The notes under the pieces: model-generated | The model's database searches: none | What the model saw: the letters and a program-made list of their open reading frames with translations, nothing else | What the model was told of the DNA's origin: nothing | Translations under genes and position numbers: made by a program | Part shown: in pieces, positions 6,895 through 13,399 of the stretch | Layout: each line of letters opens with the position of its first letter | Position numbering within the stretch: the stretch's first letter is position 1 | Origin: JAJXZP01 sp035505775 | Lineage (GTDB): Bacteria > Spirochaetota > Spirochaetia > Treponematales > Rectinemataceae | Assembly (NCBI GenBank): GCA_035505775.1 | Contig: DATJQN010000183.1 | Span: forward strand, 1 to 17,431 | DNA length: 17,431 nucleotides | Direction: 5' to 3'

Positions 6895-8487
6895 ATGAAG
6901 GCTCGCGCAGGTATCGATCGGGCATTTCGGATCGGTGAGGTCGATCCGCGACTCTTTGGCTCATTTGTCGAGCATCTTGGCCGCGCCGTATATGGCGGCA
7001 TCTACCAGCCCGATCACCCCAGCGCCGACGCGCGGGGATTCAGGGGGGATGTGCTCGCTCTGGTTCGCGAACTGGGCATCCCCCTTGTCCGATACCCCGG
7101 GGGCAATTTCGTCTCCTCCTTCAACTGGGAGGACTCCGTCGGAGCTCCGGGCGACCGTCCGACGCGACTCGACCTGGCCTGGAGATCCGTGGAGCCGAAC
7201 CGCTTTGGCCTGCAGGAGTTCCTCTCCTGGTGCGGCGAGGCAGGGGCCCAGCCCATGCTGGCGGTCAATCTGGGCACCCGGGGCATCGACGCTGCGCGGG
7301 AGCTCGTCGAGTACTGCAACTTCCCTTCGGGGACCAGGCTGTCGGATCTGCGCCGCAGCCACGGTGCCGAGTCGCCATACGGCGTCGAGCTCTGGTGCCT
7401 GGGGAACGAGATGGACGGCCCCTGGCAGGTGGGGCAGAAGACGGCGCGCGAATACGGACGCCTCGCGCGCGAGAGCGCCAAGGCCATGCGCCTTGTCGAT
7501 CCGCAGCTCGAACTGGTCGCCTGCGGCTCATCCTACCCGGCCATGCCCAGCTTCCCGCGCTGGGAGGCCGAGGTTCTGGACGAGTGCTACGACCAGGTGG
7601 AGTATCTCTCGCTCCATTCCTATTATGGCAACGAAGCCGGCGACCGGATGGAGTACCTCGCCGCCGCGGAGGGCATGGACGGCTTCATCCGCTCGGTGCG
7701 TGCCGTCTGCGACTTCGTGAAGGCCGACAAGCGGAGCGGCAAGACCATGAAGCTCGCCTTCGACGAATGGAACGTCTGGTACCACACGAAGGCCGAGGAC
7801 CGCCACGAGGCACCCTGGCAGATCGGGCCGAGGCTCCTGGAGGAGCACTACACCTTCGATGACGCCCTGGTGGTGGGATCGCTGCTCATCACCCTGCTCA
7901 GGCACGCGGACCGGGTGAAGATCGCCTGCATGGCCCAGCTCGTCAACGTGATCGCGCCCATCATGACGGAGCCCGACGGCCCCGCCTGGCGCCAGACCAC
8001 GTTCTATCCCTTCCTCCATGCCTCGCGCTACGGTCGGGGAATCAGCCTCGATCTCAGGGTCGAGTCACCCAGCTACGATACGAAGACCTACGGATCCGTG
8101 CCCTATCTGACCGCAGCGGCAGTCCTCGATGAGGAGGCGGGAGAGCTCGCCATCTTCGCCGTCAATCGCTCGCCGACGGAAGGACTGGAGCTCGACCTGG
8201 GACTCAGCGGCTTCGCCGGATGGAGGGTCTTCGAGCATATAGAGTATCGGGCCGACCATGCTGCCGCTCGCGGCGCTTCACAGTCCCGACAGAGCCGACC
8301 TGGCGAGGAGGCTGCGCCGGGGCAGGAGCTTCCCGAAGGGGACGTGCCCGGGCGCTGCCTGCCCGGGCGGCGCCTACCCGAGCGGCGCTCGGACCTGCCC
8401 TCGCTCCAAGGGGATCGACTGGTGGCAGGTCTGGCGGCCCTGTCATGGAACGTCCTGCGCCTCTCGGCCCCGGCTCGATCCGAATAG
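6895..8487 (+). CDS. abfA: GH51 alpha-L-arabinofuranosidase
   Basis: A 530-residue intracellular exo-acting arabinofuranosidase that releases alpha-L-arabinofuranose from arabinan and arabinoxylan oligosaccharides. The acid/base Glu is E172 in G-N-E-M-D-G, and the nucleophile is E291 in F-D-E-W-N-V-W-Y. Their positions nearly match E175 and E294 of the Geobacillus enzyme (about 500 residues). The N-terminal motif F-G-S-F-V-E-H-L-G-R and R-Y-P-G-G-N-F are also typical. No signal peptide is present. The ATG at 6895 follows AGGAGG with a 5-nt gap. Residues about 453-505 are a Pro/Gly/Arg-rich, low-complexity insertion in the C-terminal beta domain, partly built from a 15-bp tandem repeat. The conserved ending L-A-A-L-S-W-N-V-L-R-L returns in the same frame, so this is not a frameshift. 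The gene is divergent from the AraR-like regulator and probably repressed by it. Confidence 0.93.
   Translation: MKARAGIDRAFRIGEVDPRLFGSFVEHLGRAVYGGIYQPDHPSADARGFRGDVLALVRELGIPLVRYPGGNFVSSFNWEDSVGAPGDRPTRLDLAWRSVEPNRFGLQEFLSWCGEAGAQPMLAVNLGTRGIDAARELVEYCNFPSGTRLSDLRRSHGAESPYGVELWCLGNEMDGPWQVGQKTAREYGRLARESAKAMRLVDPQLELVACGSSYPAMPSFPRWEAEVLDECYDQVEYLSLHSYYGNEAGDRMEYLAAAEGMDGFIRSVRAVCDFVKADKRSGKTMKLAFDEWNVWYHTKAEDRHEAPWQIGPRLLEEHYTFDDALVVGSLLITLLRHADRVKIACMAQLVNVIAPIMTEPDGPAWRQTTFYPFLHASRYGRGISLDLRVESPSYDTKTYGSVPYLTAAAVLDEEAGELAIFAVNRSPTEGLELDLGLSGFAGWRVFEHIEYRADHAAARGASQSRQSRPGEEAAPGQELPEGDVPGRCLPGRRLPERRSDLPSLQGDRLVAGLAALSWNVLRLSAPARSE
8345..8389 (+). repeat. 15-bp tandem repeat inside GH51 (three imperfect units)
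   Basis: The units are TGCCCGGGCGCTGCC (8345-8359), TGCCCGGGCGGCGCC (8360-8374) and TACCCGAGCGGCGCT (8375-8389). In the GH51 frame they encode the five-residue repeat P-G-R-C-L, P-G-R-R-L, P-E-R-R-S. The repeat keeps the reading frame and lies in an expanded loop near the C-terminus. Confidence 0.75.
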
Positions 8488-8489
8488 GC

Positions 8490-8506
8490 GCTGAGCGACG
8501 CTCAGC
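8490..8506. terminator. Short palindrome between convergent genes
   Basis: GCTGAGC-GAC-GCTCAGC forms a 7-bp stem with a 3-nt loop, 2 nt past the GH51 stop and overlapping the stop codon of the EamA gene. It could act as a bidirectional terminator for the converging transcripts. Neither strand has a T-run after it, so efficiency is doubtful. Confidence 0.45.
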
Positions 8507-9542
8507 CCCCGAGCGCGATGAGGGCTATCCCCGCGGCGACGCTGAGCGCGGCGGCGATCCTGCCGCGCCCGCCGCGCTCTCCGAGGAACCTGACGCCGAT
8601 CCAGGCGCTCATGACGACGCTGATCTCCCGGACCGGCCCCACGTAGCTGAGGGGGCTCCTGCGCAGGGCTGTGAGCACAAGCACGTAGGCGGCAAAGCCC
8701 AGGAGAGCCGCCGCGACGATGCCGACGGGACCCTGCAGGCTCGGCCGCCTGCGCGCGCCTCCGCCATCGGTGGCGTCACCGCCAAGCGCGCCACGTTGGC
8801 CCTCGCGTTCGCCGGCGCCGCGCTGGCCGGGACGCCGGCCGCCAAGGCCGAGGGCATGGAGGAGGGCCGCTCGCCGTTTCCGCGAAAACCATTGGGGCGA
8901 GAGGGCGAGCCAGGCCGCCGTAAGGACGAAATAGAGGTAGGGAATCGGCGACACGAAGCGGATGCCCACCTTGTCCACGGCGCTGTAGCCCGAAATGAGG
9001 AGTCCGGTCAGCAGTGCCCAGCGCAGAGCGCGCAAGCCCAGCCCGCCGGCTTCACCGGCAGCACCGGCAGCACCGGCAGCACCGGCTTCACCGGCAGCAC
9101 CGGCAGCGCCCCGTTCCTTCGTCGTGTGCCGCAGTGCTCCGGGGCCACTCTGCAGGCCAAGGATCCCCGCGACAATGAGGACGACACCGCCGATCCCCGG
9201 GAGCGAAGGCCGCTCTCCGAGCAGGAGGATTGCCCAGACGAGCGTGAACAGCGGTGCCGAGCCCCGTGCGACCGGATAGGTGGAGGAGAAGTCGCCCACC
9301 GAGTAGGCGCGCGAGAGGCTTGCAAAGTACAGGGCCTCGAGGAGGCCGCTCAGCCCGATCCAGGGCCAGGCGCCCGAGGGCGGCCACGGCGTCAGAAGGA
9401 GGAGGGGGATGCCGAGGACGCTCGAGACCCCAAGCATCCACCAGCTGAAGGCCAGCCTGTCTTTCGAGGTCTTGATCAGCGCGTGGGAACTTGCGTGGAC
9501 AACGGCAGCCAGGAGCAGGAGGGCCAGACTGGTCAGGAGCAC
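8502..9542 (-). CDS. EamA-family (DMT superfamily) membrane transporter
   Basis: A 346-residue protein with about ten hydrophobic segments in two EamA repeats of the drug/metabolite transporter superfamily, with T-Y-P-V-A-R-G-S-A-P-L-F and L-G-E-R-P-S ending the first repeat and P-V-R-E-I-S-V-V-M-S-A-W-I-G and F-L-G-E-R in the second. Transported substrates vary widely and cannot be predicted. Translation probably starts at GTG 9542, 16 bp after the stop of the AraM-like gene, so the two are co-transcribed. Two low-complexity insertions expand loops: residues 145-167, an Ala/Gly/Glu tripeptide repeat between the two EamA domains, and residues about 232-271, rich in Gly and Arg, between later membrane segments. 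The neighbours suggest a metabolite of sugar or glycerol-phosphate metabolism. Confidence 0.85.
   Translation of the reverse strand: MLLTSLALLLLAAVVHASSHALIKTSKDRLAFSWWMLGVSSVLGIPLLLLTPWPPSGAWPWIGLSGLLEALYFASLSRAYSVGDFSSTYPVARGSAPLFTLVWAILLLGERPSLPGIGGVVLIVAGILGLQSGPGALRHTTKERGAAGAAGEAGAAGAAGAAGEAGGLGLRALRWALLTGLLISGYSAVDKVGIRFVSPIPYLYFVLTAAWLALSPQWFSRKRRAALLHALGLGGRRPGQRGAGEREGQRGALGGDATDGGGARRRPSLQGPVGIVAAALLGFAAYVLVLTALRRSPLSYVGPVREISVVMSAWIGVRFLGERGGRGRIAAALSVAAGIALIALGG
9046..9108. repeat. 9-bp tandem repeat, seven units, inside the EamA gene
   Basis: The unit CCGGCAGCA is repeated seven times, with units 1 and 5 reading CCGGCTTCA and the last unit CCGGCAGCG. On the coding (minus) strand it gives Ala-Ala-Gly and Glu-Ala-Gly tripeptides. 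A length divisible by three keeps the frame whatever the copy number, so copy number could vary between strains. Confidence 0.9.
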
Positions 9543-9558
9543 GGGGCCGCCCGGACCT

Positions 9559-10809
9559 TCACTCGCCGAACAGCAGGCGGGCGAGCTTGCGCACGGTCAG
9601 CCGGTCGCGCAGGAAGTGGGCGCTCGACTGGGCGAGCTCGATGTCCCGCGCCTCCAGCCCGAGCTGCAGCGGCTCGGTCGGGCAGAGCGCGGCTTCGAGG
9701 AGCGACCGGGTCGTGGATTCGTCAGGCACGATGCGCGCTATCTCCAGTATGTCCTCCCAGCGCTCGGCGGCCTTCGCGGCCAGCGCGGAGCGTCCCTCGG
9801 CACCCAGCTCGAGGAAACGTCGCTGCCCCGACTCGATCTCCGCCGCCTCGGCCCCGAAGGCGGTCGCGATGGCGCGGCGCTCCTCGTCCGGCGCGGGCGG
9901 CCGACAGGTGTCGAAGGCGCGCCGCGCCTCCCCCGCGGAGAGGGCGCGCACCCGGTCCCAGAGCCGCGCGGTCAGGACTGTTGCGACTCCCACCTTGAGG
10001 CCGTGCAGGATGGGCGGCCTGCCTTCGCGCAGCAGGCGCATCTCCCAGAAGTGCGAATACTGGTGCTCCGCCCCCGACGCGGGTCGGGAGTGGCCAGCCT
10101 CGGCCATGCAGGAACCCGATTCGAGCAGGGCCTCCATGAGCCGGCCGACCGCGGGGGCATCGGCCGCCCCGATGCCTGCGGCGCAGTCCATGCAGGAGCG
10201 GGCGGCCTTAAGGGAACGCTCCGCGATGCGCGGATCGTAGCCCTCGTCCCAGAGCAGGGCGCCGAGCCTCCAGTCCGCGATCGCGGAGAACTTGCAGATC
10301 ATGTCGCCAAAACCGGCGGAAAGCATCGGTCGCGGCGCGGCGGCGAGTACGTCGAGATCGGCGAAAATGGCAAGGGGGGCGCAGGCCGTGAGGGTTCGCT
10401 TGACGCCGTCTATCAGAATGGGCGCGACGATCGAGCTGTAGGCGTCGACCGAGGGGGCGGTGGGTATCGAGACGAACTCCCTCCCGGAGCGATGGGCGAC
10501 AAAGCGGACAATGTCGGTGATCGTGCCCGAGCCCACGGCGACCAGCGTCTCCTCCCGATCCGCCGCCTCGGTGAACAGCTTCAGGATGCTCCGCGCGTCG
10601 GCGACGAGCGCCGTCTCGTCGTAGCGTGTGGCGAGCACCCGGATGCCCTCAGCTTCGAGCTCCCGGGCCAGGCTGGCGCCGCGAGCCGCCCAGGTAGAGG
10701 CGTCGGCGACGAGACGGGCCGACAGGCTCCGGCGCTTGCGGAGAAAGCCTGCCAGGGCCTTCGATGCGCCGCTCCCGATCCGCAGTACTGGTTCAGATTG
10801 CCTGTTCAT
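9559..10809 (-). CDS. araM: AraM-like sn-glycerol-1-phosphate dehydrogenase
   Basis: A 416-residue member of the AraM/EgsA family, NAD(P)H-dependent metal enzymes that reduce dihydroxyacetone phosphate to sn-glycerol-1-phosphate. The nucleotide-binding motif G-S-G-T-I-T-D is at 93-99, followed by S-I-P-T-A-P-S-V-D-A-Y-S-S (114-126). Metal ligands are expected at D169 (G-F-G-D-M), H249 (G-A-E-H-Q-Y-S-H) and H269 (I-L-H-G-L-K-V-G). All are present, so the enzyme should be active. The N-A-S/R-P-A-S-G-A-E-H-like stretch at about 241-249 is typical of the AraM branch. The ATG at 10809 follows GGGAAGG with a 6-nt gap. B. subtilis araM lies in the large arabinose operon, so its presence in this locus fits, although the benefit to arabinose catabolism is unknown. 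It heads a two-gene unit with the EamA gene and diverges from lacI. A related 3-dehydroquinate-synthase-like or glycerol dehydrogenase role is less likely. Confidence 0.88.
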   Translation of the reverse strand: MNRQSEPVLRIGSGASKALAGFLRKRRSLSARLVADASTWAARGASLARELEAEGIRVLATRYDETALVADARSILKLFTEAADREETLVAVGSGTITDIVRFVAHRSGREFVSIPTAPSVDAYSSIVAPILIDGVKRTLTACAPLAIFADLDVLAAAPRPMLSAGFGDMICKFSAIADWRLGALLWDEGYDPRIAERSLKAARSCMDCAAGIGAADAPAVGRLMEALLESGSCMAEAGHSRPASGAEHQYSHFWEMRLLREGRPPILHGLKVGVATVLTARLWDRVRALSAGEARRAFDTCRPPAPDEERRAIATAFGAEAAEIESGQRRFLELGAEGRSALAAKAAERWEDILEIARIVPDESTTRSLLEAALCPTEPLQLGLEARDIELAQSSAHFLRDRLTVRKLARLLFGE

Positions 10810-11034
10810 GCGCCACCTTCCCGGCGCGCAGCCTAGCACGGCCCGAGAGCCCCGGGCAATCGAGCTCGGTGCCCGCCGACATGCCGCCCGACGGCCCGGG
10901 TGAGTCGCGGCCCCTCGCTGTGGCCGCCGAGCATCGAATTGCGCTCGGCGTTGCGCCCGAGGCCCGGAAATCCCCGGGGATTCCTTCCGATTCTCCGTTG
11001 ACGGAACGAAAAAGCAGTGGTAGCGTGCTGTGGT

Positions 11035-11048
11035 CGTGTACGTACACG
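11035..11048. promoter_or_regulatory. Operator copy 1, CGTGTACGTACACG
   Basis: A perfect 14-bp palindrome with core GTGTACGTACAC (11036-11047). The central CG and symmetric arms fit LacI-family operators, and the GTACGTAC core also resembles the AraR box of B. subtilis. It lies about 43 bp before the lacI start codon and downstream of the candidate lacI promoter, so autorepression is likely. Confidence 0.75.
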
Positions 11049-11062
11049 GAACATGTGGTTCC
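11048..11062. promoter_or_regulatory. Intervening inverted repeat GGAAC-ATGTG-GTTCC
   Basis: A 5-5-5 inverted repeat sits in the space between the two GTGTACGTACAC palindromes and shares a base with the first. It has a different sequence from them and could bind a second protein or be incidental. Confidence 0.4.
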
Positions 11063-11066
11063 ATTT

Positions 11067-11078
11067 GTGTACGTACAC
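11067..11078. promoter_or_regulatory. Operator copy 2, GTGTACGTACAC
   Basis: An exact copy of the core palindrome at 11036-11047. The centre-to-centre distance is 31 bp, close to three helical turns, so two repressor dimers would sit on the same face of the DNA. The site ends 12 bp before the lacI start codon and precedes its GGGAG ribosome-binding site. Confidence 0.75.
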
Positions 11079-11090
11079 GCGCGGGAGCAG

Positions 11091-12203
11091 ATGGACAAGA
11101 AGGCGACGGTCAAGGAGATAGCCCGGCTCGCGGGAGTCTCCATAGGGACGGTGGATCGGGTCCTCCACGGCAGGAGCGGCGTCTCCATCGAGACCAAGAC
11201 CCGTGTGGACGCGATCATCGAGTCCCTCGGCTATACTCCGAACATCCTCGCCCGGCAGCTGTCACTCAACAAGAACTACCTGTTCAGGGCCATCCTTCCG
11301 CGCTCCGACCAAGATTCCGGCTATTGGGCGCTCTGCTCGCATGGAATTCGTCGCGCGGCACGAGACCTGGCCTCCTTCCGCGTCCGCGTGCGCATCGACG
11401 AGTTCGACCGCTACGACAGCGCCGCCTACCGGGCCCTCCTCGACGATGCCGTCCGGGAACCCGGCGACGGTCTGCTGATTGCGCCCGTCCTGCCCTTCGA
11501 GCTTGTCCCCGCCCTGGTCAAGCTCGAGGGCAGGATTCCTTACGTGTTCTTCGACGGCAGCGTCGAGGGCGCGGCCCCGCTCGCCGTCATCGGCCAGGAT
11601 GCCTTCGCCGGCGGCTACCTCGCCGGCCGCATGCTCGCCCTGCTCGCGGGAAGCCGGCCGGGACCCCTGATCGCCCTCAATGCCCACGCCGAGGACCGAC
11701 ACATCGCCCTGCGTATCCGGGGCTTCAGCGCCTTCCACGGGGAGCAGGAGGGAGCCTCCCGACGGGACATCAGGGAGTATTCCTGCTTCGAACTCGAGCA
11801 CAGCGAGTCCGCGGACAGTTTTCTCGAGGGCCTCTTCCGGCAGCTGCCCGACATCGCCGGTTTCCTCGTGGCCAACTCCTCGGGGCATCTGGTCGGCGAC
11901 TGGCTTCTGCGCTCGGGCAGGAAGGCGGGCTGCGCCCTGGTCTCCTGGGACCTCGTGCCGCAGAACGTCCGCTGCATGCGGGAGGGGGGCATCGACTGTC
12001 TCATCTCGCAGCGTCCCTACGAGCAGGCCCGCGAGGGACTCGAACGCCTGTTCCGCTCGGTCGTCGAGCGGGCCGAAGGCGAGGGGGACGTCAAGGTTCC
12101 TCTCGACGTGTACTTCCGGGAGAACCTCCCCCAGCGCGCGCTCGGGGCGGAGGAAGAGCATCACACGCCGACCGCCGGCGTGACCAATCAGGTTCCGGAA
12201 TGA
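11091..12203 (+). CDS. LacI-family transcriptional regulator
   Basis: A 370-residue sugar-responsive regulator. The N-terminal LacI helix-turn-helix is at residues about 5-27 (V-K-E-I-A-R-L-A-G-V-S-I-G-T-V-D-R-V-L-H-G), followed by the hinge region (G-Y-T-P-N-I-L-A-R-Q-L). The effector domain from about 64 to 345 resembles a periplasmic sugar-binding protein. GGGAG lies only 3 nt before the ATG, a tight spacing, but the DNA-binding domain begins right there and no better start exists. The last 20 residues are unconserved-looking. Two identical palindromes lie just upstream, consistent with autoregulation and control of the divergent AraM-like gene. The downstream genes are a CUT2 importer and ribulokinase, so L-arabinose or a related pentose is the likely inducer. 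It is a different class from the GntR/LacI hybrid at 5567-6706, so the locus has two regulators. Confidence 0.9.
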   Translation: MDKKATVKEIARLAGVSIGTVDRVLHGRSGVSIETKTRVDAIIESLGYTPNILARQLSLNKNYLFRAILPRSDQDSGYWALCSHGIRRAARDLASFRVRVRIDEFDRYDSAAYRALLDDAVREPGDGLLIAPVLPFELVPALVKLEGRIPYVFFDGSVEGAAPLAVIGQDAFAGGYLAGRMLALLAGSRPGPLIALNAHAEDRHIALRIRGFSAFHGEQEGASRRDIREYSCFELEHSESADSFLEGLFRQLPDIAGFLVANSSGHLVGDWLLRSGRKAGCALVSWDLVPQNVRCMREGGIDCLISQRPYEQAREGLERLFRSVVERAEGEGDVKVPLDVYFRENLPQRALGAEEEHHTPTAGVTNQVPE

Positions 12204-12229
12204 GACGGCACGCCCTGCCGGGCGCCGTC
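12204..12229 (+). terminator. Hairpin between lacI and the binding-protein gene
   Basis: GACGGC (12204-12209) pairs with GCCGTC (12224-12229), and inside it GCCC (12212-12215) pairs with GGGC (12220-12223). It begins right after the lacI stop codon. No U-tract follows, so attenuation or RNA processing between the regulator and transporter messages is more likely than complete termination. Confidence 0.45.
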
Positions 12230-12258
12230 CATCCAATATCGCATCAGGAGGAAAGCGT

Positions 12259-13209
12259 ATGAAAAGGACACTGCTGGTTCTCGTGGCCGCAGCGATCGTC
12301 GTGGCGGGCTTCAGTGCCTGCGCCCCCGCAAAGCCGAAGGTCAAGACCTTCGTCATGGTGCCGAAGGGCGTCCATCCCTATTACGTACCCTGCTTCGCCG
12401 GCTTCCAGGCCGCCGGCGCCAAGTACGGCGTCAAGACCATCGAGGTCGATCCGCAGAAGTTCGACGTGACGCTCCAGGTCAAGGTCATCGAGGATCTCAT
12501 CGCCCAGAAGGTCGACGGCATCACGATCTCCGCCAACGACGACGCCGGTCTCGTGCCCGTCATCCACGATGCGATGAAGGCCGGGATCAAGGTCATCACC
12601 TTCGATGCGCCGGCGCCCTCCTCGGAGGCGCTGACCTACATCGGCACGGACAACCAGACCGCCGGCGCCACGGCAGCCAAGAAGATGGCCGACCTCATGG
12701 GCGGCGAGGGCGACCTCGTCATCATCCAGGGCGGACTCGGCGCCACCAACCTCAACCTCCGCACGAAGGGCTTCAAGGATGCCATGGCCCAGATCGCGCC
12801 GAAGGTGAAGATCCTCGACGTCGTGGACGAGGGCGGCGACTTCGCCCAGACCGTCAACAAGACCGAGGCCATCCTGCAGACCTACCCCCACCTGAAGGCG
12901 ATATTCGGCGTCTCCGCCGAGGTGGCTCCGGCCGCCGCCCAGGTCCTCACCCAGCAGAAGAAGTCGGGCAAGATCATCCTCGCGGGCTTCGACGACCTCA
13001 AGGACACCCTCGAAGGCATCAGGAACGGCACCGTTTCCTTCTGCCTCGTCCAGAAGACCTACAACATGGGCTGGCTCTCCGTCGAGAAGCTCCTCGACGC
13101 GATCGCCAACAAGCCGATCGACAAGGTCATCGACACCGGCGTCCTCATCGTCGACAAGGGCAACGTCGACACCTATATGGACGACATGAAGAAGGAATTC
13201 CAGAAGTAG
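12259..13209 (+). CDS. CUT2 sugar-binding lipoprotein
   Basis: A 316-residue sugar-binding protein of the RbsB-like type (Peripla_BP_4), feeding monosaccharide to the permease and ATPase encoded next. Residues 1-20 form a lipoprotein signal peptide ending F-S-A before C21. Phe at position -3 departs from the common L/V lipobox and is tolerated in spirochaetes. Family features include I-S-A-N-D-D-A-G-L, Y-I-G-T-D-N-Q-T-A-G and L-A-G-F-D-D. AGGAGG stands 8 nt before the ATG. The gene lies 55 bp after lacI and 190 bp before the permease. The linked ribulokinase points to L-arabinose as ligand, but the sequence alone does not distinguish it from other pentoses or hexoses, so no gene symbol is given. 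Confidence 0.9.
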   Translation: MKRTLLVLVAAAIVVAGFSACAPAKPKVKTFVMVPKGVHPYYVPCFAGFQAAGAKYGVKTIEVDPQKFDVTLQVKVIEDLIAQKVDGITISANDDAGLVPVIHDAMKAGIKVITFDAPAPSSEALTYIGTDNQTAGATAAKKMADLMGGEGDLVIIQGGLGATNLNLRTKGFKDAMAQIAPKVKILDVVDEGGDFAQTVNKTEAILQTYPHLKAIFGVSAEVAPAAAQVLTQQKKSGKIILAGFDDLKDTLEGIRNGTVSFCLVQKTYNMGWLSVEKLLDAIANKPIDKVIDTGVLIVDKGNVDTYMDDMKKEFQK

Positions 13210-13216
13210 CATCAGC

Positions 13217-13241
13217 GGCGGGGAGTCTGCCGCTTCCCGCC
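13217..13241 (+). terminator. Hairpin directly after the CUT2 binding-protein gene
   Basis: GGCGGGGAG (13217-13225) pairs with CTTCCCGCC (13233-13241) over nine base pairs, one of them G-U, with a 7-nt loop. It starts 7 nt after the binding-protein stop codon. This is the same placement as the hairpin after the CUT1 binding-protein gene. No U-tract follows. Confidence 0.55.
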
Positions 13242-13270
13242 TGAGCCGAGGCATCGTAAGATTCCTCCAA

Positions 13271-13298
13271 CGCCGCGGCGCCAGATGCTGCCGCGGCG
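13271..13298 (+). terminator. Second GC-rich inverted repeat after the CUT2 binding-protein gene
   Basis: CGCCGCGGC (13271-13279) and GCCGCGGCG (13290-13298) form a perfect 9-bp stem with a 10-nt loop. In tandem with the hairpin at 13217 it makes the 190-bp gap between binding-protein and permease genes highly structured. Confidence 0.5.
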
Positions 13299-13355
13299 GC
13301 CTTCCTTCCGGTCCGGACGCGTCTCCTGGCGCGTGCCGGCCGGGGGTACGGCGGG

Positions 13356-13371
13356 GCGCGAGCGCTCGCGC
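13356..13371. repeat. 16-bp perfect palindrome upstream of the CUT2 permease
   Basis: GCGCGAGCGCTCGCGC reads the same on both strands and lies 28 bp before the permease start codon. It could be a hairpin in the message or a protein-binding site. In such GC-rich DNA part of the symmetry may be chance. Confidence 0.5.
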
Positions 13372-13399
13372 ACCTCCGATCTTCAGCCAGGAACGTGCA

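Larger units (their letters stand above)
10810..11090. promoter_or_regulatory. Divergent regulatory spacer between the AraM-like gene and lacI
   Basis: This 281-bp gap carries several symmetric elements. An 8-bp inverted repeat CGCCGAGC (10925-10932) and GCTCGGCG (10943-10950) lies in the probable leader of the AraM-like gene. The 14-bp palindrome AATCCCCGGGGATT is at 10969-10982. A weak plus-strand promoter candidate is TTGACG (10998-11003), 17 nt, TAGCGT (11021-11026). The operator cluster at 11035-11078 follows it. No promoter could be assigned with confidence for the minus strand. No riboswitch class was recognised. Confidence 0.5.

Noticed and set aside
8250..8487. Frameshift or pseudogene status for GH51
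   Set aside because: The conserved C-terminal strand L-S-W-N-V-L-R-L returns in the original frame and both catalytic Glu residues are intact. An in-frame insertion is the simplest reading, though paired indels cannot be excluded.
9046..9108. Repeat array considered as CRISPR or an iteron origin
   Set aside because: Units are 9 bp with no spacers, lie inside a coding gene and preserve its frame.
8220..9998. Plus-strand open frame (592 codons) across the GH51 end, the EamA gene and part of the AraM-like gene
   Set aside because: It runs through two convergent genes and their junction, and reads as low-complexity Arg/Pro/Gly sequence. The repeat array there is better explained as part of EamA.
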